DNA of 64,000 bases. It comes from Symbiotaphrina buchneri (Eukaryota; Ascomycota; Symbiotaphrinales; Symbiotaphrinaceae). The position numbers and the translations under genes were made by a program. Of the stretch, positions 47,640 to 59,113 are shown in pieces. How positions within the stretch are numbered: the stretch's first letter is position 1; the number at the start of each line of letters is the position of its first letter. The notes beneath the pieces were generated by a model. The model did no database searches, was not told the origin of the DNA, and saw only the letters and a list, made by a program, of their open reading frames with translations. The stretch is from assembly GCA_001599915.1 (NCBI GenBank), contig BCIG01000027.1:1-64000 (forward strand), given 5' to 3'.

Positions 47640-47876
47640 CGGATCTACCCTCTTGAAAATGTCCCCTTTTATTGCCCCTTCTGATAATGTCCCCTTTGAC
47701 AATCTCCCATTTGGAAGTGTCCCTTTTTCAAAATGTCCCTTTCGAGAGATCCCTGATTTGGAAGTGTCCCTTCTTTGAAAATGTCCCTTTCGAAGATCTC
47801 CCATTTGCAAGTGTCTCTCTCGAAAATGTCCCTTACCGAAAATGTCCCTTTTGAGAATGTCCCCTTCATCGACGAA
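47640..47876. repeat. Degenerate 15-bp minisatellite
   Basis: Around 15 diverged copies of a unit close to GAAAATGTCCCTTTC run head to tail. On the minus strand the array is open in more than one frame and reads as pentapeptides such as KGHFE, RDIFG and KGTLP; on the plus strand it reads ENVPF-like. Openness in several frames follows from a 15-bp (5-codon) period without stops, so I do not take it as evidence of a protein. Confidence 0.85.
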
Positions 47877-48231
47877 CATGATTGGTGAGTGCAAGCAGGG
47901 AAGCTCAATCGTTTCAGCGGGTATCTCGACAATTATTGGCTAGGGGTTTTGGTCATGGGAACATAGTATGTGCTCGGCTTGCTCTGATCCCTGCCATGTC
48001 GCTCTGCCTGTTTTTCTAAGAATACCTGATCCTAAGCGACGGTGATTTGCCCAATGGGTACGCCGCTTCCTGGTTGCCTCATTTTGCCTGGTCGAGGCTG
48101 AGCCCCCTCTCTCTCCGAACTCGGTGGCGAACACTCAGTAATACATCATCAATGTGCACCTTGCTCCATCATCCCGTTACCCGTTAGATCCTTGAGAACC
48201 TCAGCAGTAAGTCTGACAGCCTATCACTACA
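47877..48231. other. Intergenic, upstream of the Clr5 gene
   Basis: About 355 bp. A GTAAGT near 48210 could be a splice donor of a lost upstream exon of the Clr5-domain gene. Nothing else is seen. Confidence 0.4.
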
Positions 48232-49782
48232 ATGTGAGCCACCAAGACCAGCAAACCTCGAGAGCAATGGGAGTCGTTTCGTGGTGAGCTGCAAAGGCTG
48301 GTTCTCGAGGAGCGGAAGACGTACAAGGAGCTGTCGGACGTCATGGCGAATCATGGACTCGAAAGATCGTAAGGCCCAAGAATTTCTGGTTCATTTCAAT
48401 CGCTAATGGCCAGAGCAGGGAAAGGCAAATCAAACGTATGTTCAAGGACTGGGGCATCAGGAAGAATTCTAGCAAGCCGAATGCTAGCAGTTCAAATTCG
48501 AAGAAAGGCAAAAAGAAAATAGAGGAGGAGGGTGATGCTACTGTGCTAGATTCGCATGCACGTGCTGTGGAATCGCTAGTCTTCCGCCGACTGCGGAAGA
48601 GAATGAGGATAGATCTTCCACAACTATCGCCTAGACGTCGGTGCCTTAAGCTCCCTGAGGGTCTACACTGAATTCCATAGTGACTTTTGTGGTAGCAGTT
48701 CCCTCAGACTCTGGAGTGTATGAGCAACCTGCATTGGATCATAGTCAGTTGGCGTCCGCAACATTCGGCTCTTTTGGCTCGAGTCCAACGCTTGGAAACC
48801 TACAATGGAATTTAACGCCCGATTTCGGGTTGTTATGTCAAGGTTCCTTAGACGGAATGATTGGTGGAAGAAATTCGAATGCCGGCCCTGCAAGCTGCCC
48901 ACAAGACAGCGATGACTTCCTCCTGCCCCCAATTGTACAGCTTGAACAAGCACCCGGGCGGGCGTCACCGATACTCGGCTCCTACCGTCCTCTCTCCTGT
49001 TCGACTCCCACCGATGTTGGACTATGGGGTCAATGGTTCCTCGACCATCCGGTGGGAGCTACACCCCGCGGACTGACACCGTCTATCAGCAATCAACAGC
49101 CATGTATTTCCAGCACATACATTAACTGCGAACCTCATCAACTTCTCCCATTGCTTCTGGATATGGAAGGTTATGTAACAGTCGGCCGTCGGCAACTACC
49201 GGAAGCCTACCAGCAGTGGATTGTTTCGGCGTTCAAAGGCCTCCTGATGTCAAGCTTGGACGCCAAGATGACCGTGATGAGCGATCAATCACCAGCCAAC
49301 GAAACAGGGACAATCAAGGATCATGGGAGGTGCAATTGCATCGCGGCAGCCAGGACTCTCCTCAGTACGTGGATCAAGGACGTTGAGGCGCGTACGCTCT
49401 GGAAATGCAAAGCGTGGTCTGCCCAAAAAGGATCTGGTCAGGAAGGAGGCTGCCTTCGCATCTCCTATTTTGTGCTCGTCCCGAGGCCCTTTGGTAATCA
49501 AGCAGGCAATCGGCGCTATGTGTTGCGGATGTGTCTCGATCCACCCGAGGGTCCACGCACCACCAGATTTGACATACTATTCCATCTGACCCCCTCAACG
49601 TGGGCATTCTTGAGGAGAGGTTGGTCTCCACCTTCACTGTGATCCCGAATGAGCAGGGTGGATTTGCGGTGGAAGAGTTTGAAGACCCCGGTAGAGATGA
49701 CAGTTCCAATAAGCAATTGGATAACGCGCTGCAGTGGCTGGATAAGCTGGGGTCATCCAGGCGGGAAATTGTTTGTGATTGA
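48232..49782 (+). pseudogene. Clr5-domain protein, apparently decayed
   Basis: The first exon encodes KPREQWESFRGELQRLVLEE, RKTYKELSDVMANHGLERS and, after a 51-bp intron (48369-48419), ERQIKRMFKDWGIRKN, which together form the fungal Clr5 domain, a putative DNA-binding helical module. The likely start ATG 48232 is followed directly by TGA, a change that C-to-T mutation of CGA would produce. After the domain the frame stops at 48671. A second open frame (48680-49642) encodes a Cys-containing regulator-like region (CNCIAAARTLLSTWIKD). The natural end LEERLVSTFTVIPNEQGGF to 49782 lies in a third frame. Several breaks, or one or two unrecognised introns plus a damaged start, are needed to explain this. 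Relatives are uncharacterised nuclear proteins. Confidence 0.6.
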
Positions 49783-50154
49783 TCGGATTATTTCGCGGTA
49801 GTTGAGATCGGAAGTCTTCCTCACTGAGAAAGTTACCGAATCTCTTCAAGACCAAAACATCACCAAATAAGTATGGGATGGGGATTTCGGCTGCGACTCC
49901 CTCAAGCTTTAAAGATTCCCTAGTCCATCAATATACTCTTCGAAGGTCCACGATATTTCGCTCTGAAAACGTTGCCTAAAACGCCATCCCCGCCAAGACG
50001 CCCATCGGCGCAAGAGGCGTTCTCAAGCCCCCTCGGCCCCGAGAGATAGCACCCCGCTTCTGGACGGCCGAGCTTCATATGTCATTCTGGTAGGAACCTT
50101 CTGTCTCTGTTCCGATTCTTACTCCACGAACTGCTCTAACAACACAGCTCGGGG
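49783..50154. other. Intergenic, NmrA-like promoter side
   Basis: About 370 bp, pyrimidine-rich just before the start at 50155. No other feature. Confidence 0.5.
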
Positions 50155-51096
50155 ATGTCTTTCAAAAACATTGCCCTCGCCGGGGCCTCGGGCGCCATGG
50201 GCGCCCACATCCTTACCGCGCTTTTAGACACTTACCCCGCGTCCGCGATCACCATTCTGACCCGCGATGGCTCTACACAGGAATACCCCGCCGGTGTGAA
50301 GGTCATCAAGCTGCCTTCCTATGACGACGAGACCGCCGCGAAATCCGCGCTGGCCGGCGTCGACGTGCTGATCTCGGCGCTCAACGGCGCTCCCGCGATC
50401 AAATGTGAGCCGGTCCTCGTGCGCGCGAGCATTGCAGCAGGCGTCAAGCGCTTCATGCCGAGCGAGTTCACCATGGACGTGCTGGACCCGACATACCTCG
50501 CCGTGGTCGGCGAGACCGGCACGCAGAAATCCAAGGGTCGTATTGCATGGGCCCGAGAGCTGCAGAAGATCGCCGCCGAGGGGCAAATCGAGTACATGAC
50601 GATAGTGCCGGCCGCTTTTATTGATTTCTGCCTCAGCACGGGATTCTGGGGGATTGATATTCCGAGGAAGAGGGCGGTGGTGTATACGGGTGCTGTGGAT
50701 GGCGAGGGGAAGGGCACTGGCTGCTCGCTGAAGTTCGTGGCGGAGTGTTTGGTGGCGACGTTGAAGATGCCTGAAGAGACGAAGAATAAGAGGATTAGGA
50801 TTGCGGAGGTGACGTATACGCCGGCGGAGATTGTTAAGACTGTTGAGGAGGTTACGGGCCAGAAGTTTGAGGTGAAAGAAGAGCCGTTGGAGGGTTTGGA
50901 GAAGGCAGAGAAGGAGTTGATCGCGAAGGGTGACGATGGGAGTGCGTATGGGAAGTTTGTGGTCAGGATGAACTTTGCTGGGACGGATGCGGCGAGATTT
51001 GAGGACGGCTTGAAGTGGGGAGAGGGACTGGTGAAGAGAAGGACATTGAAGCAGATCGTGGAGGACGTTGTCAAAGAGCTTGAGGTTAAGGAATGA
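50155..51096 (+). CDS. NmrA-like / isoflavone-reductase-like NAD(P)-binding protein
   Basis: Intronless, 313 residues. It has the N-terminal cofactor motif IALAGASGAMGAHILTALL, an ITILTRDGS strand-2 region, VDVLISALNG, AGVKRFMPSEFTMDV, the Lys-containing KSKGRIAWARELQKIA and PAAFIDFCLSTGFWGIDIP. This is the PCBER/isoflavone reductase branch of atypical SDRs (NmrA-like fold, PF05368/PF13460 type). Members are either NADPH-dependent reductases of phenolic ethers or redox-sensing regulators. The glycine motif GASGAMG is intact, so cofactor binding is expected. The conserved Lys in KGRIAW could be catalytic. The protein is probably cytosolic; the substrate is unknown. Confidence 0.92.
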   Translation: MSFKNIALAGASGAMGAHILTALLDTYPASAITILTRDGSTQEYPAGVKVIKLPSYDDETAAKSALAGVDVLISALNGAPAIKCEPVLVRASIAAGVKRFMPSEFTMDVLDPTYLAVVGETGTQKSKGRIAWARELQKIAAEGQIEYMTIVPAAFIDFCLSTGFWGIDIPRKRAVVYTGAVDGEGKGTGCSLKFVAECLVATLKMPEETKNKRIRIAEVTYTPAEIVKTVEEVTGQKFEVKEEPLEGLEKAEKELIAKGDDGSAYGKFVVRMNFAGTDAARFEDGLKWGEGLVKRRTLKQIVEDVVKELEVKE

Positions 51097-51316
51097 TTCT
51101 TTTTGCTTTTCAATATTTTTCTGGTTATTCCAGTTCAAGCCTCTATATCGGGCGAATAAAGACACGGTTTTCCTCAACTCCTCCTATGCTGCCCCCTGCC
51201 AAGTTCTCCGCCAAGTATTAATTTGGTCGCACCGCTACCTGCGCCTGCGCTACGCGAGATTTAGCCACGACGCGTCCGCCCGGCCCACGACAAAACTAAC
51301 ACCGACGGCAAGGGTC

Positions 51317-52256
51317 ATGATGGCGAGGCGTACACGAAGCAAGACCTTGCCTCGTGCCGGAGAGCATAAACTCGCTGTCGAACACGAGAGTGACGGAAGC
51401 GGCACACCCACTCCTACTCCAAGGAGAGCAGCGCAAACCCTCAGCAGACCGGCAGGTGTGGACAAGCGGACGCGTACCCAGAAAAGAACGCGACTGGGAC
51501 AACTCCAGAGCGGCTCAACCATCACGACTATAGAGCCCACCGCACTGAATGAACAAGGTAACTCAATAATGACCTTGTATGTTTTGAGAAGTATGTATTA
51601 CTAACTTGCCCGTAGCCCGATGCCGCGATTCTCGAGGCAATGCCATCCCTGGGTCACCTAATCCGGCTTCCACCGCCGACATGAACAGTAACATCCTCAC
51701 CCTCCTCAACGAAGTCCGCAAGATGAGAGAAGATATCGACGGCCTACAAGAAGAACACAGGCTGCAAATGGAATGGATGGAATTCATCTCCGAGCAGGTC
51801 TCAGCGGTGCATACGAGAGTTGCACGCACCGCCAAACGTACAAAAATGGCAGTCTCGGAAGCATCTTTTGAACTTCGCGTCCAGCTTGCCTCCTCGGAAG
51901 TGGATGTGCACAGACGTCATGACGGATCTGACCGCGTCCAGCGACGTCTGCAGGGGACTGTCGAAGATGTTGCGAGCATGGTCGACGAGGTCGATGATAA
52001 GATAGATGCTGCTGAACAGCGCCTGGATGCCACACTTGGGGATATTGTGAGGATCTTCGACGACGTCGAGGATAGGATCGATGCTGCTGAAAAGCGCTTA
52101 GATACTAAACTCGTTGATCCCGGTCGAATCGCTCGTCTTCAAGGGTGCACGTCTTCCATGCGTGACACTCGGCTTACTGAGCGCGCTGGGCGATCTGAAA
52201 GTCTCGAACGCCGACTGGATGCACGGCAGTACTTGAATCAACCTCAGTACTGGTGA
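51317..52256 (+). CDS. Hypothetical coiled-coil protein
   Basis: Two exons, 51317-51557 and 51616-52256 (donor GTAACT, acceptor CGTAG), giving 293 residues. The N-terminal 80 residues are basic and rich in Arg, Lys, Thr and Pro (MMARRTRSKTLPRAG). From about residue 100 the chain is a continuous predicted coiled coil. Two near-repeats, VDDKIDAAEQRLDATLGDIV and VEDRIDAAEKRLDTKL, show an internal duplication. No signal, membrane span or catalytic motif is seen. I do not recognise a family; the basic tail plus coiled coil could suit a nuclear or cytoskeletal scaffold, but that is only an impression. Confidence 0.65.
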
Positions 52257-52663
52257 CACTGGTGATCGGTTCATTCGCAGAGAGACGTGGAAGGTGGCGG
52301 GTTAATGGCAAGAGACAGCGGATCCGTATCTATTATTACAACGACTTGTAGCAGTGATAGGCGACTTGAAGATGGGTTTCTTTAATTGGGTCAAGATATC
52401 ATCAGATGTCCGGCTGGCGTGATGCAGATTTACTCTCTGAATTGCATTTGGGTGCGGGCTCTTCCACGTCATGGGTGCTACAGTCAGATTCCAGTGAATT
52501 TCATTTTCTATATGGAACGCTCACACATCTCGACTGCGCATTCCCTGCTGCGGATAGCTATCCAAAAGTGGCGGCCAAGCACGCTACCGCCGGCCGACGG
52601 CGCGCTTCTTATCGGCGAGAACCTCGCTAGCTATTCTTTCAACGGACCTCTTTTCGTTGACAA
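52257..52663. other. Intergenic, urea-carboxylase promoter side
   Basis: About 400 bp between two plus-strand genes; nothing recognised. Confidence 0.5.
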
Positions 52664-55600
52664 ATGCAGTTGAAACGAGTGTTGATCGCAAATCGGGGCG
52701 AGATAGCTGTGCGCCTCATCCGATCATGCAAAAAGGTGGAGATCCAATGTCGGTTTTAAATGCACACATCTGCCTTGCTGATCTTGTCGGTAGCTGAATG
52801 TGACTGCTATTGCAATATATACCGAAGAAGATGGTGCGACCTTGCCCCCTGCTGCTTCATGCATCTGTTGCTTAGCGCGGCCATGTAGGCGATTCGATGC
52901 ACGTCCGACAGGCAGATGAAGCTTATGCGCTGGAGGGTAAGGGTTCGGGGGGTTACTTGGACATGTAAGCCAAGGATCGATCAATGCGTCGTCTGGTAGC
53001 TGATAAATTACCCGTAGAGAGAACATCGTCAAGATCTGTCAGAGCAAGAGCGTGCAAGCCGTGCTTCCTGGTTACGGTACACCACTGAAGCTTTCATGAT
53101 CTGACTGAGCTTGACTCACCAAACTAGGTTTCCTGAGTGAGAATACTGAGTTTGCGGTAAAACTCGCTGAAGCGGGAATCCTCTTCGTAGGGCCGACGCC
53201 AGAGATATTGACGGAATTCGGCCTCAAACATTTAGCGCGGGAGTTGGCCGTCAAGGCAAATGTGCCTATAGTGCCCGGTACAGGCATGATAGAAGATGTC
53301 GAGACAGCAACTGAAGCGGCGGGAAAACTTGGCTTCCCGGTGAGTGCCATGGCAGCCTGAAATCACAGATTGCTCATGCGAGGCAGGTCATGGTGAAAGC
53401 TACAGCCGGAGGAGGTGGAATGGGCTTGCAAGTCTGCCACAACGTAGCCGAGTTGAAGGATGCTGTGCTTGCGGTAAAGAGCCGCGGAGAAGCCCTGTTC
53501 AAGATTGGTGGCATGTTTCTGGAAAAGTATATTCGAAACGGCCGACACATCGAAGCCCAAATCTTCGGCAACGGCAAAGGCGAAGTGATCTTCCTAGGTG
53601 AGCGAGAATGCTCTGTCCAACGTCGGCACCAAAAGATCCTCGAGGAGACTCCTAGTCCATTCGTGCTCAAGAACCCCTGGTTGCGCGTACACATCCAGGA
53701 GGCAGCCGTCTCGCTTGGGAAATTGGTGAACTACAAGTCTGCAGGCACCGTAGAGTTCCTGGTGGACGATGAGACCGGAAGTTTCTATTTCCTCGAGATG
53801 AATACGCGCTTGCAGGTCGAGCACGGCGTGACGGAGCTCTGCTATAATGTCGATCTTGTGGATATGATGCTGCTGCAGGCAGAACAGGAGCTGCAGGGAA
53901 ATGGTGGATTGTCGAGGGAGCAGTTGGAGCAGTTCGGAAGAGACGGTCCGGTCGGTCATGCGATAGAGGTCCGGGTGTATGCCGAGAACCCGGCAAAGGA
54001 TTATCAACCTGCACCTGGCCTATTACAGAATGTGGAGTTCCCGAGCGGTGAGAGTATTCGGATTGATACGTGGATCGAGACAGGCACCACAGTCTCGCCG
54101 TCCTTCGGTAAGTGATTACGAATGTAGGTATCTCTTGAACGCACTTTTGATAATGGTTCGCAGATCCTCTACTTGCGAAGTTGATAGTATATGCCGAGGA
54201 TAGACCGTCGGCACTGAAGAGAATGACTGATGCGCTGTCAAAGACGGTTATACAAGGTAAACCGAAGAATAGAGTTGCAGTTTTCTCCTACTGACAAGCA
54301 AAGGGCCACCGACAAATCTAGAGTTTCTTACAGAGATATGCCAATCGCACGGTAGGCAGTATCCGGATTTCTAACTTGTAGCAACTGACATTAACTAGAT
54401 GTTCTCACTGGCTACACGACTACCAACATGCTTTCAGCTCGTTTCTCTTATGTACCTTGTGCGCTAGAATTTATAGAACCTGGTGCTTACACCACGGTCC
54501 AGGACTGGCCGGGGAGGTTGAATATCCCCAACGGCGTTCCCGTTTCTGGTCCCATGGATGACGTTTCATCCCGGAGTAAGAAACCACCAATATCTCTCTG
54601 AGCAGGAACTCCCACTGACGTGTTCCCGAAGTCGCCAATTTAATCGTGGGTAATCCTATCGGCATGGAAGGTCTCGAGATCACCTTCATTGGCCCAACTA
54701 TTCTATTCCACTCACCGGCTACCATCGCGCTTTGTGGAGGTACCTTCTCATTCGTGATTGGTGACAAACCAGCTGAACTGTGGAAACGGCACTATGTCCC
54801 TGCTGGCACGGAGGTCAAGATAGGGGAGGCTAGCAGTGGCGCGAGGGCTTATCTAGCTGTTCGAGGAGGATTGCCTAGTGTGTGAGTGTTCCTGCTATCG
54901 ATGGGGCCACAGTTCAAGGACTAATCATTGGAAGCGCCAAATACTTGGGCTCGAAAAGTACTACTCCCGCGTTGTCGTGGGGTGGGCATCAAGTAAGTAT
55001 AACAATCCTATTACGACAGCTTTATGCAATATATCGAGGCTGAATGTCATCAGGGCCGACCATTCCGTACTGGCGATTATTTATCTATGTCTAAATCCGC
55101 GAGCCTGGAAGCTCCAAACTTGCCCCCCCTATCAGCTCCCTTCCCAGTTTATCCCAAAACTGGACAATGCCCCTTGCATCTACGCTCTACCTGGCCCTTA
55201 CTATGATACGCAGTTCCTCGCTCCAGAAGGCCAAGCTCAGCTGTTCTCTACTGAGTGGAAAGTCTCTTTCAATTCGAATCGTGCAGGCATTCGGCTCGAC
55301 GGTCCGCCGCCGAAATGGGGTAGAAAGACCGGTGGAGAGGGAGGGAGCCATCCCAGTAACATGCTGGGGTATGGATATCCACTAGGGGGAATGAGCTTCA
55401 CAGGAGATGCTGGAGTGGTGTTCCCTGCCGACGGGGCCAACCAAAGCGGATTCATCTGTACACATACAATCCTAAGGTGCGATATGTGGCGCCTGGGACA
55501 GTTGCGGCCAGGGGAAACGCTGAGGTTTACGGCGGTGAGTTGGGAAGATGCAGTTAGTCTAGAGAAGAGGATGACAGCATACTTGGAGGAAGTCCAGAGG

Positions 55601-57090
55601 CATGTCACTTCATCTGCGGGAGGACAATTGGGCAAAACCTTGGATTGGTCGATTGATCCCCATCCAGCCAATGACGGTATTTTGTTCTCGCGGCCGGCCG
55701 ATGCTAAAGACCCGGACATACTGCAATTCACCATCCGGCAAGCGGGTGAGCGGGGTATACTGTGTGAATACGGTGCTCAACACTTCGACTTGAATGGACG
55801 AGCGAGAGTCAAGCAGCTAGGGGACATCGTTGAGAAATCACCTCCAATCGGGTTCCAGCCCATCGGCACGCCCGAGAATTGTTCGATATTGTTCTATTTC
55901 GATCCGCTCCAGATAGACCAGTCCGCCGCTATCTCAACGATATTACGCCTCGAACAAACACTCTCGTCTCCTCGCTATGCCAGGATCCCAACTCGCATCT
56001 TTCACCTGCCGCTCCTGTTCGATGCTGAGGAGATTCACGAGGCGGCACGTCGGTACATGCAAGCGCAGCGGCCGTACGCCAGCTACCTGCCCGATAACGT
56101 GGACTTCATCCGGCGGAGCAACGGACTTGCAACCCGGGAGGACGTGAAGAATGCGTTTGTCGAAACGCCGTGTATCATCAACGCGGTGGGGTGGATGATG
56201 GGCCTACCTATTTATATCCAGGTGGATCCGCGCAAACGGTTGAGCGTGCCGAAGTATAATCCGAGTAGAACATACACGCCAGGTGGTGCGACGGGGACGG
56301 GCGGGAACACGTCTTCGATCTACCCAAACGATGCGCCGGGCGGATATGTGTAAGTCTCACACCTTTGACATGAGTCGGTTTGCCGTGGGGTGCTGATTTG
56401 CAAAGGCTGTGGGGTATGACGTTGCCAGGATGCCTGTGGGATACCTTCGGCAGGAATCCCGGCTACAGTCCGTCCAAGCCATGGCTGTTCGAACCATTCG
56501 ATCAGATCATATTCCACTCCGTGACACGTGAGGCGTACGATGCTATTGTGAGGAAATTCCATCTGGGCTTGTACGAGATTGAGATTGAACATACCGAGTT
56601 CGACATGGGCGCCTATAACAGGCTGGTGGAAGGCACAAGGAACGAGGTCGAGGAGATGTTGAAGGTGCAGGAGCGATGCACCGCCGTCGAGCTGGAGAAG
56701 GAACAGGAGCTACTCAAGAAGTGGGAGGAAGAGAAGAAGCAGAGTGCGACGAAGAAGCCTGTCATTGACATACAAGCCATCAACGGTCCGTGTAGAGCGT
56801 CCCTATCCTCCGTGAAGAGTTCAGCTTACAGAGTCACAGATTCGAGATACATCAAGCTCACCTCGACAATGGTTGCCAGCCTCTGGCAGATGCCGGTCAA
56901 GGTCGGTGATGTGGTTCAGCCTGGTAGCGTGCTAGCCGTGCTGGAAGCAATGAAGATGGAAATCTCTATCCGTACACCATCTTCTGTCACTGGGGATGTC
57001 AAAGTCCAGAATATCCTGAAGGAGCCGGGTGATTTACTAGAAGCAGGAGATGTGATAATGCTGCTTGAGCCTATGGAATTGGCGCAGTGA
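52664..57090 (+). CDS. Stand-alone urea-carboxylase-type biotin-dependent carboxylase
   Basis: Many short introns; start ATG 52664 (MQLKRVLIANRGEIAVRLIR), stop 57090, about 1,230 residues. The order is: biotin carboxylase (PGYGFLSENTEFAVKLAE, ATP-grasp loop MVKATAGGGGMGLQV, FLEMNTRLQVEHGVTE, where HGVTE is typical of urea carboxylases); AHS2/KipA-like part (EPGAYTTVQDWPGRLNIP, PVSGPMDD, GGEGGSHPSN); AHS1/KipI-like part (ILCEYGAQHFDLNGRARV); and a C-terminal biotinyl domain with biotin Lys in LEAMKMEISIR. Urea carboxylase makes allophanate from urea, ATP and bicarbonate. The fungal DUR1,2 enzyme fuses it to an allophanate hydrolase, and no such amidase is present here or nearby. Where I recall DGPSLGGF in the carboxyltransferase part, this protein has DGANQSGF, so the acceptor may not be urea. 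Confidence 0.9.
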
Positions 57091-57249
57091 TCGTCTTTAT
57101 TCAATATGCATACACATGAAGAAGGGGCTACTATGGGAGCACAACGGTGTGCGAAAACATGGGTCTGGCTTTACATCCTAGTCTTTTGCACTCCAGTAGA
57201 TACTGTTGCCTATCGTCTGGAGACATTATATAGATATTCCAACCATGGC

Positions 57250-59113
57250 TCATTTCACCAAGACTCGGACCCCTTTCGATCCCCACTTGACCTGCGGGAT
57301 GTGGAACTCGCGAGCAACATCCACATCCTCCCTCGTCGTGTTATACAGCTGAAAGTCGAACCGGCGGAACACCGTAGCAATGGTAACGTAAAGCTCTGCA
57401 AACGCAAGGCTGCAGGTGTAACTCAGCCTCAGACCCCGAGAGAAGAACCCCACTATGAACGGAAAAGTGATAATGAGACTTACTTGATTCCAGTGCATGC
57501 TCTTGTGCCCCGGCTGAAGGGCACCCAGTATTTCCGGAGCTCGACCGCGTTAGGTTGTAGCCAGCGTTCTGGGATGAAGGTCATAGGCTCAGGGAATACG
57601 TCGGGGTTGTTGTGCATATCCATGGGGTTCATACCCACAGGCGTCTATGATAAAGGAGTCAGTGCGGTCCAGTGCTGAAGCTGGATGGTTGGTCGTTCTT
57701 ACGCCAGCAGGGATGACCCAGTCGCGGAAACGAAGTGGTTCGTTTGGTGAGACTCGCGGCATGCGACTGACTACCCCTTGGGAGATGCTGTAGCGAACGT
57801 CAGCGAGCCGGTACATGAGACCTGAATTAGATATTGTCTCACCGAAGTCCTTCAGTGATCACAGCCGACTGTGACTATATCAGATCAATTGGTCGCCCAA
57901 TAGCGAAGAGATGACACACCAAGTAAGGCAGCTCCTCCAACTGCTGCCACGAAGCGATGCCAAGTGGGTCAGGAATGGCATCTTCAAGTTCCTTCTTCAA
58001 CCTGGCCAGGCACTGTGGCCTGTAAAGAAGGTGGAACGTAATGACAGATAGAGCGTTCCCTGTCGTCTCGTTACCTGCCACGACAAACAATATACCTTCT
58101 TCCGTCATGCGGTCAACGGTTTTCTCCTGGGGAGGCATGTCCGAGCTAAACATCTCATAAAACACAGTCGGGTTGGTCTTGCTCTCGCGCTCTTCCATCG
58201 AACTGGTCTTTGTTCGCATGACGATTTCTTCGACGACCTGCGTTGTTAGTTTGTGTCTAGTTTGCGGGTTGTTTGCTGAAAAGGGCTTACATGGTGGAAC
58301 TCAACGAGTTTATGAAATTGTGGCATCACCAGCGCTCGTACAAACACGGGCAAGCGTTTTGCAAACCTGGGGAACCATGGATAATGGTTCACAAAATGTA
58401 TCAGCCGGACATTCTTCAAGAACTGGTCGAACCATTCTTCGTTGAAGTCCGGCGCGTCCAAGAAGCCCAGCGTCCTCGACATGGTATACTCAGTGACCAC
58501 ATCAGTGGTAAATGCTCGGTAAGCCGTGCCAATGGATAGGGGTTTGCCGGTCCCTTTATACTCTTCTATCCGTCTGCATAGTTTCTCCACGGTCTTCCGG
58601 ATAGTGTCTTGCTCTAAGCGGAGGATCATCTGCCGTGAGAAATAAGGCGCGATGGCTCCTCGACGTGCTTTGTGCAGATCATGTCGTACTGTATTTGCTG
58701 AGGAGGCCGGATGGCCGAACTGCTGCACGTGCCAACCGTACTTGTCGAATTTTCTCGCGTTATAGAGTTGGTCAAAGTATGTTGGATCATTGATGTGAAG
58801 CTCATATGGTGAGATGCGAACGATAGGACCTGTTCAGTTGGCTGAGTAGTGGGCTTGGGGATCCATCAAGTAGGTCAGATGGCCTACCATATTTCTTGTG
58901 CATCTCCTGTACTTTCCATGGATGTTTGCCTTTCTTGATGACGGCGTAGTAGAATTCATGCCATAATGTCAAAGCTGCCAGCTTTGGGCCCGGGAACTTA
59001 GCAATGGGGCTGAAGTAAAGGCGATAGACAGCACCGCATATCAACCAGAAGACAACAGCGATGGCCAAGATGGCCGCTGGCTCCAGTAGGAGATGGAACA
59101 TGATCGAGTACAC
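57250..59113 (-). CDS. Cytochrome P450 of the putative metabolite cluster
   Basis: Several exons from ATG 59113 ([22 protein letters not shown] membrane anchor, then [20 protein letters not shown] proline-rich hinge). It continues with [53 protein letters not shown]-helix [18 protein letters not shown] (Glu in the acid position), K-helix ITEGLR, FIPERW and the heme loop [19 protein letters not shown], the last formed across an intron (AA joined to CCTTGCG). The C-terminus reads [17 protein letters not shown] and ends at 57250. The FSRGTRxCxGINLAxAELY pattern is common in fungal P450s of secondary-metabolite clusters. It is convergent with the carboxylase gene, only about 160 bp apart, and divergent in direction from the synthetase. 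Confidence 0.9.

Noticed and set aside
47568-47932. Minus-strand pentapeptide-like protein from the minisatellite
   Set aside because: A 15-bp period makes several frames open at once, so openness alone is not evidence for a protein; kept as a repeat and as a finding only.
50224-51177. 317-codon minus-strand frame
   Set aside because: Antisense to the intact NmrA-like gene, with basic low-complexity composition.
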